Position numbers and translations under genes: made by a program. The notes beneath the pieces were generated by a model. That model searched no databases. It was not told the origin of the DNA and saw nothing but the letters and a program-made list of their open reading frames with translations. From the NCBI GenBank assembly GCA_958295665.1, contig OY282558.1, forward strand, positions 114,132,838-114,196,837: DNA of 64,000 nt. Direction: 5' to 3'. This document shows positions 49,363 through 58,555 of the stretch, piece by piece. Position 1 is the first letter of the stretch, and every line of letters starts with the position of its first letter. The DNA is from Tipula vernalis. Its lineage: Eukaryota; Arthropoda; Insecta; Diptera; Tipulidae.

Positions 49363-49384
49363 CTATTCCCTCGCCAGACCGAAG

Positions 49385-50444
49385 TCATCTCTTGAATCGT
49401 TTGGGTGTGACTATGGTACGTTCAAACTTGGTGACTTTGGGCGATTTCTGCAGGCTCTGTGGTGGTTCCGGATCCTGTGGTGATCCTTGCGGATTTTGTG
49501 GCAGCTCTGGATTTGGTAGTGATGGTTGAACTAGCTGATCGTCCTTTAAAATATGCGCTGGCTTCAGTCGATCCACTGAAACTTTTGTTTCTCGACCCTT
49601 TGCTTCCAGTACGAAGTATTTGTCATGTCGTTCCTTGATGAGGTATGGGCCATTATATACGGGTGACAAAGGTGGTCGGACCGCGTTATTTCGTACAAAA
49701 ACGAACTCAGTTTGGCGAAGCGTTGGGTGCTCGAAGACGTCCTGCGATGTGATGTGATGCGCTGTGGATGTAGGCTGGCTGCAACGCGCTCATATTTTGT
49801 TTAAGGATTTTGATAAATTCGTGCTGATTGGTCGATGAGCTTTCCGCGAAAATTTCTCCGGGAAATCGAAGATTTGTTCCGTAAAACATTTCAGCTGGAG
49901 TGGCACCGATATCCTCTTTGTGTATTGTGCGTAGACCAAGGAGAACGATGGGCAGTTGAGATACCCAGTCTTGATTTCGCCGGCATGTTATAGCTGTTTT
50001 TATCGTCCGATGAAATCGCTCTATGATCCCGTTTGATTGAGGATGTCTTGGTGTAGATCGCAAATGCTTCGTGCCGCAGAGTCGGTTTAATTCTGTAAAG
50101 ATTTGCGACTCGAACTGGCGTCCTTGGTCTGATGTTATGCGTAGAGGCGTCCCAAAGCGAGCAATCCATCCGGAAATCAGCGATTGGCGACGCGCTTAGC
50201 GGTGATGCCTTCCATCGGGATGGCTTCTGGCCACCGAGAAAATCTGTCAATTATTGTCAATAGATATCGATATCCCTGCGATGGAGGCAATGGTCCAACA
50301 ATATCGATATTGATATGCTCGCAACGTTGAGTCGGTGGTGTTGTTGTCGAAAAAGGAGATTTCGTATGAATGCTCACCTTTGCGTGTTGACACGCCTGAC
50401 AATGTTTGACGAATGTTGCACAATTCTTTCGAAGTCCTGGCCAA
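49385..50444 (-). pseudogene. Integrase region of the LTR element
   Basis: Decayed integrase: core motifs HINIDIVGPLPPSQGYRYLL and RFSRWPEAIP, then HPQSNGIIERFHRTIK holding the third catalytic residue. A C-terminal DNA-binding part (VYNGPYLIKERHDKYFVL) ends at 49385. At least two frameshifts break the frame, near 50070 and 49700. Confidence 0.8.
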
Positions 50445-50461
50445 ACAAATCTCTCAGCTAT

Positions 50462-51541
50462 TCATTTGGTCGTTGCTCGCACGCCTGGGTGCGCAACGGA
50501 TTGGAAATGACTCATCACTGGACTTCTGTATTTTTGTGTGAAAAACGGGCGGATGGAATCACCTCGGGAATCGCAGATAACTGGTCCCGCGACACCCGGA
50601 AAATGTATTGACTTTAACTGGAGGGACGTCTTATTGCAGTTAAGCAATGTCAGTATCTCTGGATCGGTAGTTTGATCAATCGAAATATCGTCGTAGCTCC
50701 ATTCCTGTGCGATTGTTTCAATCCTCGATAACAAGTCTGCTGTGTGATTATCTCTTCCTTTAATGTGCCGTATGTCTGTGCTAAACTGGCTAATGTAGTC
50801 CAGATGGCGAATTCTACGCGGAGTAGCCTTGTCCGATTTCTGCATGAACGCGTACACCAACGGATTGTGATCAGTGTAGATGATGGCATTGCGACCTTCG
50901 AGCATATATTTGAAGTGGCGAACGCCCTGATATATGGCCAGTAATTCCCGGCCGTAGACGGCATAACGCTGTTCGGTTTCGGTCAATTTCTTTGAAAAAT
51001 ATTCCAATGGTTGAGCTTGTCCATCGATGGTCTGATGTAGCACCGCGCCGATCGCATAGTCTGAGGCATCAACGTTTAGTGATAATTGAGCGTTAGGCAT
51101 GGGATATGCGAGCAAGGTTGCTTTTGCTAAATCTTCTTTACATTTGACGAATGCTTCTTCCGCTTCCGCTGTCCATTCAAGTTTACTCTGGTCGTTCTTC
51201 ACGTTGCCCTTGATCAGGCTTTGTAAGGTAATCTGGTGTTTGATAGCATGAGGGATACACTTTCTGTAAAAGTTTACCATTGCTAGAAAACTTTTTAGCT
51301 GCTTGGCGATCGTTGGTTTTGGAAACTCTTTTACGATTTCGATTTTGCTTGGTAGTGGTTTCAGACCTTTGGCTGTGACCACATGACCCAAAAAATCTAT
51401 CTCATCTTTGAAAAATTCGCATTTCGCGATGTTTATTCGAAGTCCGAAATCCCGAAGTCGTTGGAAAAACGTTCGAAGATGTTCACGATGTTGTTGCTCG
51501 TTTTCCGAAGCGATGAGAAAATCGTCGATGTATCCAAACAC
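50462..51541 (-). pseudogene. Reverse transcriptase thumb and RNase H region of the LTR element
   Basis: An open frame of 359 codons starting in the catalytic FGYIDDFLIAS motif. It continues through LGHVVTAKGLKP, the tether, and RNase H (LNVDASDYAIGAVLHQ, YTDHNPLVYAF) to the start of the integrase zinc domain. This is the best preserved part of the element. The fingers and palm lie upstream in another frame (51541-52240, with PRRL-like and RPCGDFRALN motifs). Confidence 0.85.
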
Positions 51542-51621
51542 GTATTGTAGATCTCTTGTAGCATGATCAACGCTGGAACGTCTGGGCGGCGTTGCCCAAG
51601 CCGAAGGTCATGTATACGAAC

Positions 51622-52450
51622 TCAAACAGCCCAAATGGTGTTATTATGGCTGTTTTGTGTATGTCTGCCGGCTCTATAGGTATTTGATGAAATGCCTTGT
51701 GCAAATCCATTTTTGAAAATATTTTTTTCGTTAGCACAGTCTTGTATATACGGCAAAGGATATTTATCCGGAACTGTTATTACATTCAGCGCTCTAAAAT
51801 CGCCACAAGGTCGCCAGGAATCATCTGCTTTCTTCACCATGTGAAGTGGGCTTGCGTAATTGCTTTTTGAGGGTCTGCATATGCCGTGCTTTAACAGGAA
51901 CTCGAACTCGTCTTTTGCAGCTTGGAACTTGTCTGGTGATAGACGACGTGCCTTAGCGAAGACTGCTTTGCCCTTGGTGACGATGTGGTGTGTCACACCA
52001 TCGATCGGGCGTAGTGATGATGTTGGTTGGGAAACATCCTTAAATTCTTCGAGCAGATCGGCGATTGGATCGTTTATACTGAACGTTTTGAGCTGTAGTG
52101 AAGCACTTGTTAACCGGCATCCCGTCGACTTGAGTGACGTAAGCTTATCAATGAGAGCGTTATTCTTTACGTCGACAAGGAGATCGTAATGAGTCAGGAA
52201 ATCGGATCCGACTATTGGTTGACTCATATCGGCTATCACGAACGTCCAGTGAAAATCTCTCCGCAGGCCAAGGTTTACCTTTAAGGTGCATTCGCCTTAT
52301 GTGTCAATCGGAGTACCATTGGCTGCGAAAAGTTTGAGGGCTTTTGGGTTGAGTTTTGACTTCAACTGCTGTGCTGGCGGCAAGACTGAAATATCAGCGC
52401 CGGTGTCGATTAAAAATATCTTCTTTGACGCCGAATCTTTAATGAATATC
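51622..52450 (-). pseudogene. Protease and N-terminal reverse transcriptase region
   Basis: The aspartic protease active site DTGADISVLPP lies near 52400, followed by an in-frame stop at about 52298 and then the protease C-terminus (IVGSDFLTHYDLLVD). The reverse transcriptase fingers follow (SNYASPLHMVKKADDSWRPC, then [20 protein letters not shown]). A frameshift separates this from the FGYIDD frame. Confidence 0.75.
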
Positions 52451-52489
52451 CAATTTAGTTCGAAGCCGTCGTTGTTGGGGGCTGGCAGG

Positions 52490-53551
52490 TTACCCGACTG
52501 TAATCTTCGCCCTATTGGTTTTTTTGTTGTAAAGGGGTATGGAAATTACAGGGATCTCTACATTTGCGAGCATCCATTCCATACTTCCGATGTTACACAC
52601 AAGTGGTTGACTTTGTTCGACTTGGGCTACGATGACCTTTTTGACTTTCGCGTTCGTCGTCTGCGTAATCCACGCGTGAACGACTGTTTGAGCGATTTCT
52701 ATCTTCTCGTTGATATAATTCCTCGATTTTATTCGTAAGCTCGGCAATCGCTAGCTGAACTTCGTTTTGTCAGTAACTTGAGATACTTGGGCAACATATG
52801 TATTCCTGCTGTCCAACGCTTCAATAATGGCGTCAGCGAGCGTTGCCTTGTCGTCGAGAGACACGTTTTCAGGATGCACGGCATTCGCTTTGTTCCCGAC
52901 TATAACTGCACAAACTTCTGTTGGCATTTGTTCGAGCCAAAAATGCCTTATTAAACTGAGCTGTTCTGCATTTGAATTTCTGAATATATTCCGCATAAAG
53001 TTGAGCAAGGCTGTCGGTTTGTTCGTCCCTCGTGGAGTTCCGGCTAGTAACTTACGAAGTTGTTGGGTTTCACTGTCGGCGAAATTGGCTATTATAGCTT
53101 TTTTCAGTGGTGCATACTTGTTGCCATGAACAACACTTCTTAAAACGCCAGCGACTTGAGTCAGCAGGTTGGTATTTAGAGCTGCAACCAGTGAATCCTA
53201 TTTTTCTGCATCGTCATTTGCGATATTGCGACGATTGAACCACGTTTCGAGCTGGAAGAACCACATTTCAACGTTATCTCGACTAAAAGTAGGTATTGGG
53301 AGTCGATCGTAATAATGTCGATTGAGCGTTGGCTGTTCTGACATATGCGTCTGTTGTATCTGTGGCTGATGCATCGTCTGATGTACCGTTTGTTGTTCGA
53401 GCAGGCGTTGCATTAACCCTGTTAAGTGCGCAACCTTTTGCTTTAATTGCGTATTTTGAGTTTGCAATTCTTCTAACGTTAACGGTCGAACAGAAATGCC
53501 TGTTGCAACATCCCCGGATTGGTTTTTACCGTCGTAAATTGGTTCTCCCAA
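52490..53551 (-). pseudogene. Gag remnant of the LTR element
   Basis: It contains a coiled-coil-like start (LEELQTQNTQLKQKVAHL), a Gln/His-rich stretch, and the capsid motif PTFSRDNVEMWFFQLETWF. Further capsid sequence lies in a shifted frame (LIRHFWLEQMPTEVCAVI), and there is a C-terminal HRKYGMDARKC motif in a third frame. The apparent beginning at 53551 lies inside the truncated LTR, so the true gag start is missing. Confidence 0.75.
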
Positions 53552-53613
53552 TCAACCAAAAATGGTTAGTACCTTTTTTGGGTAATTTGGGTAGTTGCAA
53601 TTAGGTCGCCACA
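53540..53613 (-). repeat. Truncated 5' LTR remnant (74 bp)
   Basis: It matches the first 74 bp of the complete LTR in element orientation with two substitutions. The match ends abruptly at ACCA, where gag-like sequence begins. This marks a deletion that removed the rest of the LTR, the primer-binding site and the gag start. Confidence 0.85.
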
Positions 53614-53617
53614 GTAC

Positions 53618-53876
53618 CAATTATTATTTTATAATGGTTAATGCCCAGATTCATAAAACAATAAATAAAGGAGCAAAAGCACATCCATTTCTTCCGCCTT
53701 ACTCTCCGATGTTAAATCCAACAGAAAAAGCCTTCTCCATTCAATCAAAAGCTCGAGATTTGTTAATTTCTACAATAAATCAAAATCTTGTCGATGTGAT
53801 TACACAGAATTTAAATTCTGTTACAGCCAATGGCTGTTTCAACTTTAGTTTGGATTTTGGGGAACCGCTGACTTAA
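53618..53876 (+). pseudogene. C-terminal Tc1-like transposase fragment
   Basis: The plus frame contains FIMVNAQIHKT, where the second catalytic Asp is replaced by Val, then HPFLPPYSPMLNPTEKAFS with the third acidic residue, and a C-terminal helix region. This spacing and the PPYSPMLNPTE motif are typical of Tc1/IS630 DDE transposases. It is a remnant into which the LTR element inserted, and it ends at a stop near 53876. Confidence 0.75.
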
Positions 53877-54040
53877 AAGATAAAACTAAAGTTCAAATGA
53901 TTTGAATTTCTTCCGCAAAATGGCTGAAGGTGAACTCGTATGGAATGGGTTACTTAAAACGGTTAATTTAAATAAAATTAGTTACAATTTATTTGTAATT
54001 GTTTCATTTAAAATCATAAAAAGTGTTATTCTAATTGTAA

Positions 54041-54886
54041 TGCGGGCCTCAGATGATCAATAGGTATTGCCAATATGATATTGTCAATATAGAAAAAAAC
54101 TATTGGCAAACAGCAATTGTCTCAGACGATCAATACTATTGGCAATACACTTAAACGTCAAAGAGGTAATACTCCACTTTGAACCATGTTAGACAAAAGT
54201 GAAGCTTGTGTAGGGATTATTTGAGCATTATCAATGAAAAATAAAAATTAAAATAAAAAGGAAATAATATGGTCTAAGGTGTTGAACCTTTTTTTATTGT
54301 ATGCCAGAGTTTTTTCCTCGGTTGGTGTAATATTTCCATATAACATAACACAATACTGGAAGTTCTCTATATGTATAAACAAAGCTAATTAACGCTTCTT
54401 GATTATCAAGGGTTTCTAGTGTATTCCTGTTGTCCATTGAGGTGTTACTTGTGCTATCGGTGAATTCCATACCGCACCATGTAGTAATGTATATATTTGC
54501 CAAGTTATTGTTAATTGCATCACATTTATTTCGATATATTGTATTTTATAACAGGCCTCACTTACATACATATATTTAATTTTATATTTATATTTGTATA
54601 AATGCAATGCTGCATGTAGGATGTAGGTAATTGTTTCGTTTTTTTGGTTATGTGCACCAAATTCAAATTTTTACAGCTCTTTGCATAGGTATTTTGTCAA
54701 TAAAGTATCTCAGAAGATCAATAGTATTGTAAATATTATATCAATAATAAAAATATTTTGGTTTTCATCAAACCATCGCCACAATATTTTGTGTATTGAC
54801 AATCCTTCAATTAGTGTCCTCACATGTTCAATAGTATTGCAAATACTGAAATATTGGCAATAGATATTGATCATCTGAGGCCCGCT
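54041..54886. mobile_element. 846-bp non-autonomous element with subterminal iterons
   Basis: Inverted ends (GCGGGCCTCAGATGATCAAT and its complement) are flanked by TAA at 54038-54040 and 54887-54889, consistent with PIF/Harbinger-type insertion. The motif CTCAGATGATCAATA plus TATTGCCAATA recurs at 54047, 54120, 54711 and 54818 in diverged form, two copies near each end. No long frame with a recognisable domain is present. Confidence 0.65.
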
Positions 54887-56237
54887 TAAAATGTTTCACT
54901 TTTAATTTCAACTATGCCATCTAGTTTTCATAATTTCAACGACCATATTGATATTCGATGTGGCAAAGATTTTTATTTTTATTTTTTTATTTTAGCGGGA
55001 ATCATTTTGGTATCTGTTTTCCTGTTGCAGTTACATTTTATTTTGTTCGTTTTTACAATAAAACAAAAAAAATATTTTTATTCACAAATCAGGTTTAAGC
55101 CGTCAAACCCAAATTTAGGGAGCGTTGCACAGTTTGAAGCAAACTTTGGCGTTTTGCTCAATAGCTTTTCTAATTGTTGGAAAAATATTATCTGATGTCC
55201 AAATTCTTCATACAGTGTACCAATACTCGACGGCTTGAAATCTGCTTACTCCATTATATTCCAAAGTATAATATATGACACGCAAACCAGTCATGTTTAA
55301 TTTACATATCTATTCAATATTTTTGTCGGCATTGGTCTTAAGCCATTAAGAATACTTCAAGCGAACTCAAAAATATAAAAACATAAAGGAAAAAGTTGAT
55401 CTAGTTACTTGTTGGCCGTGCCTATCTATGGACGCATTTAAAGAATCGAAGGTGGAAAAAGCAAAAGTTTGTATTTTAAATAACGGTTTTAAAATATGTT
55501 TATATTTTGGGCAATGGGTGTTTTGCAAAGTACACAAGCTTGCTAATTTAAATCAAAAGGAGGTTATATTAAAGGTAGAAAAATATTTTCGTAGCAAACC
55601 AGTTTCCGCGCTAGGTCGGTTACACAGAAAATAATTTGCATGCCAGCCTGATTTATTATTTCGGTTTATTTATGTTCACATTTCGCAATTTTGTATAAAC
55701 TAATATAAATGCTATATGCTAAGAATTTCCTACATCCGAGCTTTTCCCATTTGTAGTGAAAAAAAGTGTTATGCACAACGGCGTGGGTAGATTTTTCTTT
55801 TCTCGCTGGAATTGAAGCGCTCGTCTTCCTTTTTCGGTTCGGACTCTAAACTTCCAAGAAATAAAATACCGCCACTTGATACACAAATAGAAATAACTAT
55901 TTTTTTTTTGCTTTTTGTGCGAGTTTTTAGAAACCGTTGAAATAGTTTTTGTAAAATTGATCTAAATCGATTTTATCATAACAAATATTCAATAATCGAC
56001 AATTTTAATCAAAATTTTATTGTTTTCATTTCAGGACTTCATGCAGTTAATGATAAAGTTTCTTCTCTATAAAAATTCACCATGAAAGCCTAATTTATTC
56101 AGAAAAAACTGTGGAGCAACCCAAATACAGAAAAAATCTGTGGTAGAGGATTTATTGAACATAAGTTATTATTTGATTCCTTCGCGATGAAGCTACCTAG
56201 ACAAACAAAAACACTAATGTCTTTTAATTAGTATTAT
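54887..56237. other. Non-coding intergenic DNA
   Basis: About 1.35 kb without a recognisable gene. A 68-codon plus-strand frame at 55428-55634 has no domain and ordinary composition. Confidence 0.4.
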
Positions 56238-56240
56238 TTA

Positions 56241-56457
56241 GGGCCGAATTTATAGTCCTAACTATTGCTATTATTATAGCAACGGTTTTATGAAAATCAT
56301 TTCAAAATCAGGTCAAAACTTAGATATTTTGTAGCAATGTTTATAGTGAAGGATTTTGATCACTATGAACATTGTTACATGATATAACAAATCTTATAGT
56401 GAGATTTATAAGTACGAAAACTGTTAATAGTTGTTGTAACGACTATAAATTTGGGCC
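56241..56457. mobile_element. 217-bp Tourist-like MITE with TTA duplication
   Basis: Inverted ends GGGCCGAATTTATAGTC and the complement of GGGCCCAAATTTATAGTC are flanked by TTA at 56238-56240 and 56458-56460. A 3-bp TTA duplication with GGGC ends matches PIF/Harbinger-derived MITEs. Confidence 0.7.
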
Positions 56458-56872
56458 TTAGTTTTATAAACGTAATTTTAATACGAAGTTTTATATGTAT
56501 TTGATAATTAATTTAATATTCTGTAAATAAATCAAGATTTTAAACTGTAGCTACTATATCTGTATTAATTTTAATTCACAAACAACACAACCACGAAACG
56601 CAATCAAGTAATTTCTGGTTCAAATCTTTACTAAAAAATTGCGTCCTTAATTAACGTAATTAATTAATTATTTAAAAAATCGAGCCTCAGACATTTTTAC
56701 AAAAGTAATACACACGCCCTCTTTTGAGCAAAACGAAATATTTCAGCACTTAGTAGAAACACTGTGTAGTAAATGTAGAACATATGCCCTAACAGAGATG
56801 TCACCATATCGACATATTATAGACACATTTGTTTTGATTGCATAAAATAAACAAATGTATATTAACTTACAT

Positions 56873-56945
56873 ATGATGTGATAGGCGAGGTAGTAAGGTG
56901 ATGGATTGTAGTGCAAAAGGTTTCGAGTTCGAATCTAAGCAAACC
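56873..56945 (+). repeat. tRNA-Ser-like cassette, left arm (cassette 1)
   Basis: It resembles the D-arm region of tRNA-Ser (AGGCGAGGTAGTAAGGTGAT) with a B-box-like GAGTTCGAATC at 56925-56935. The anticodon stem is not preserved, so this is SINE-like rather than a tRNA gene. The mirror copy lies at 58287-58370 on the minus strand. Confidence 0.5.
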
Positions 56946-57106
56946 CAACGAAAAAATTTATTTTTAGATGAAAAATTTTGAATTGGAGATAATCCGAGAA
57001 GATTAATTGGGATCGAGATCTCGCTACAAAAAAAAATTTGGTAAAATTCGCCGAAATAAAAAAAATCAAATTTTTGCTTACAAAAAAATAAAGTTGGAAG
57101 TTTGAA

Positions 57107-57172
57107 GAATCGAACTCCAAAACCATTCGCACACCAGTCCTTCATCTTACCACCCAACCACTCATCTATATA
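57107..57172 (-). repeat. tRNA-like cassette, left arm (cassette 2)
   Basis: On the minus strand GTGGTTGGGTGGTAAGATGA is followed by B-box-like GAGTTCGATTC (57117-57107). It faces cassette 1. The mirror copy lies at 58068-58135 on the plus strand. Confidence 0.5.
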
Positions 57173-57250
57173 TAATTTCCACTTAGTTTTTCGTTTAAAT
57201 ACTGATAAATTCGGACTTGTGAAAAATCGCATACAAATTTTTGTTATTAA

Positions 57251-57398
57251 GGCGAACAGAATTTAAAAAACAACATAATTGTCAGCAACGTGACATTATT
57301 TTGTATCAAAGCGTGCCACTTCAAGTTATGTGACACTTGAACATACAAAATAAAGTCATATTGCTGACAATTCTACCTTCTTGTAATTTCTGTTCGCC
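57251..57398. repeat. Nested 148-bp inverted repeat in the left arm
   Basis: It starts GGCGAACAGAA and ends TTCTGTTCGCC, with inner pairing through AATTGTCAGCAA and TTGCTGACAATT. An equal-length copy sits at 57833-57980 in the right arm. Confidence 0.75.
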
Positions 57399-57574
57399 TG
57401 TTAAAATGACAAAATTTTTTTGCGATTTTTGATGAAAAAAAAAATTTTTTTTTTAAATTTCTGCTTATCTGGTAAATAAAAATAAACTTTTTTTAATTAA
57501 AAAGGCCCATAGATAGGCTCTAGCAACCACCCAAATAGAAAATTTGGAGGTTTTTATGACAAAAAAAAAGTCCT

Positions 57575-57655
57575 TCAGCGCGGGGATCGAACTCGAGACC
57601 TCTATGGTTTTAATCTGCTCTCTTATGATAAGAGTTCGATCCTCGTGCTGAAGGA
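57575..57655. repeat. Central tRNA-like hairpin with B boxes on both strands
   Basis: CCTTCAGC... pairs with GCTGAAGG across the centre. B-box-like GAGTTCGATCC occurs on the minus strand at 57594-57584 and on the plus strand at 57632-57642. The 37-nt loop is unpaired. Confidence 0.55.
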
Positions 57656-57832
57656 TTTCTTTTTTGTAATAAAAAGCTCCAAATTTTCTATTTGGGTGGT
57701 TGCTAGAAGAGCCTATCTATGGGCCTTTTTAATTAAAAAAAGTTTATTTTTATTTACCAGGTGAGCAGAAATTTAAAAAAAACATTTTTTTTTTTTCATC
57801 AAAAATCGCAAAAAAATTTTGTCATTTTAACA

Positions 57833-57980
57833 GGCGAACAGAAATTACAAGAAGGTAGAATTGTCAGCAATATGACTTTATTTTGTATGTTCAAGTGTCA
57901 TATAACTAGAAGTGGCACGCTTTGATACAAAATAATGTCACGTTGATGACAATTATGTTGTTTTTTAAATTCTGTTCGCC
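57833..57980. repeat. Nested 148-bp inverted repeat in the right arm
   Basis: The mirror copy of the element at 57251-57398, with the same length and ends and a few substitutions. Confidence 0.75.
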
Positions 57981-58555
57981 TGGTAAAATAACAAAAATTT
58001 GTATGCGATTTTTCACAAGTCCGAATTTATCAGTATTTAAACGAAAAACTAAGTGGAAATTATATATAGGTGAGTGGTTGGTTGGTAAGTTGAAGCAGTG
58101 ATTTGTGAAAGGTCTGGAGTTCGATTCTTCAAACTTCCAACTTTATTTTTTTTTTAAAACAAAAATTTGATTTTTTTTTTATTTCCAGAAATTTTACCTA
58201 ATTTTTTTTGTAGCGAGATCTCGATCCCGAATAATCTTTCTCGGATTATCCCCAATTCAAAATTTTTCATCTAAAAACAAATTTTTTCGTTGGGTTTGCT
58301 TAGATTCGAACTCGAGACCTTCTTCACTCCAATCCATCACCTTACTACCTCTCCTATCACATCATATATGAGTTATTATACATTTGTTTGTTTTATGCAA
58401 TCAAAACAAATGTGTGTATAATATGTCGATATTGTGACATCTCTGTTAGGGCATATGTACTACATTACTATACAGTGTTTCTGGTAAGTGCTGAAATATT
58501 TGGTTTTGCTTAAAAGAGGGCGTGTGTATTACTTTTGTAAAAATGTCTTTGGCTC

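Larger units (their letters stand above)
49139..53613 (-). mobile_element. Ty3/gypsy-type LTR retrotransposon, 5'-deleted, GTAC target duplication
   Basis: A 4475-bp element flanked by GTAC at 49135-49138 and 53614-53617. The 3' LTR (49139-49362, 224 bp) is complete, starting TGTGG and ending CCACA on the minus strand, and is preceded by the polypurine tract GGCGAGGGAATAG. The 5' LTR keeps only its first 74 bp (53540-53613, two differences) and then jumps into gag. Reading minus: a gag remnant with a HRKYGMDARKC zinc-binding end, protease (DTGADISVLPP near 52400), reverse transcriptase, RNase H and integrase. Stops and frameshifts interrupt gag, protease and the protease/RT junction. No env-like frame was seen. 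The loss of most of the 5' LTR together with the start of gag implies an inactive copy. Confidence 0.9.
56682..58555. repeat. 1.87-kb near-perfect palindrome carrying tRNA-like cassettes
   Basis: Arms 56682-57594 and 57632-58555 are reverse complements over about 910 bp, with scattered substitutions and small indels, around a 37-nt centre. The ends are GAGCC/GGCTC. Each arm contains two tRNA-like cassettes in opposite orientation, a nested 148-bp inverted repeat, and half of a central tRNA-like hairpin. Open frames inside (for example 56867-57232) are consequences of the symmetry, not genes. No target-site duplication was found, and no similarity to a transposase. Confidence 0.85.

Noticed and set aside
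53198..53551. Apparent gag start at 53551
   Set aside because: The initiating codon would be TTG inside the truncated LTR. The real gag start was removed by the deletion.
55428..55634. 68-codon plus-strand frame starting MDAFKESK
   Set aside because: No domain, no splice context, and no sign of coding bias beyond chance.
56867..57232. A 121-codon minus-strand frame and its neighbours within the palindrome
   Set aside because: It is made of tRNA-like and AT-rich repeat sequence, has no domain, and its mirror copy is interrupted. It is a by-product of the repeat.
56873..58370. Functional tRNA genes in the palindrome
   Set aside because: B boxes and D-arm-like sequence are present, but acceptor and anticodon stems do not pair. 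They look like SINE-type derivatives.
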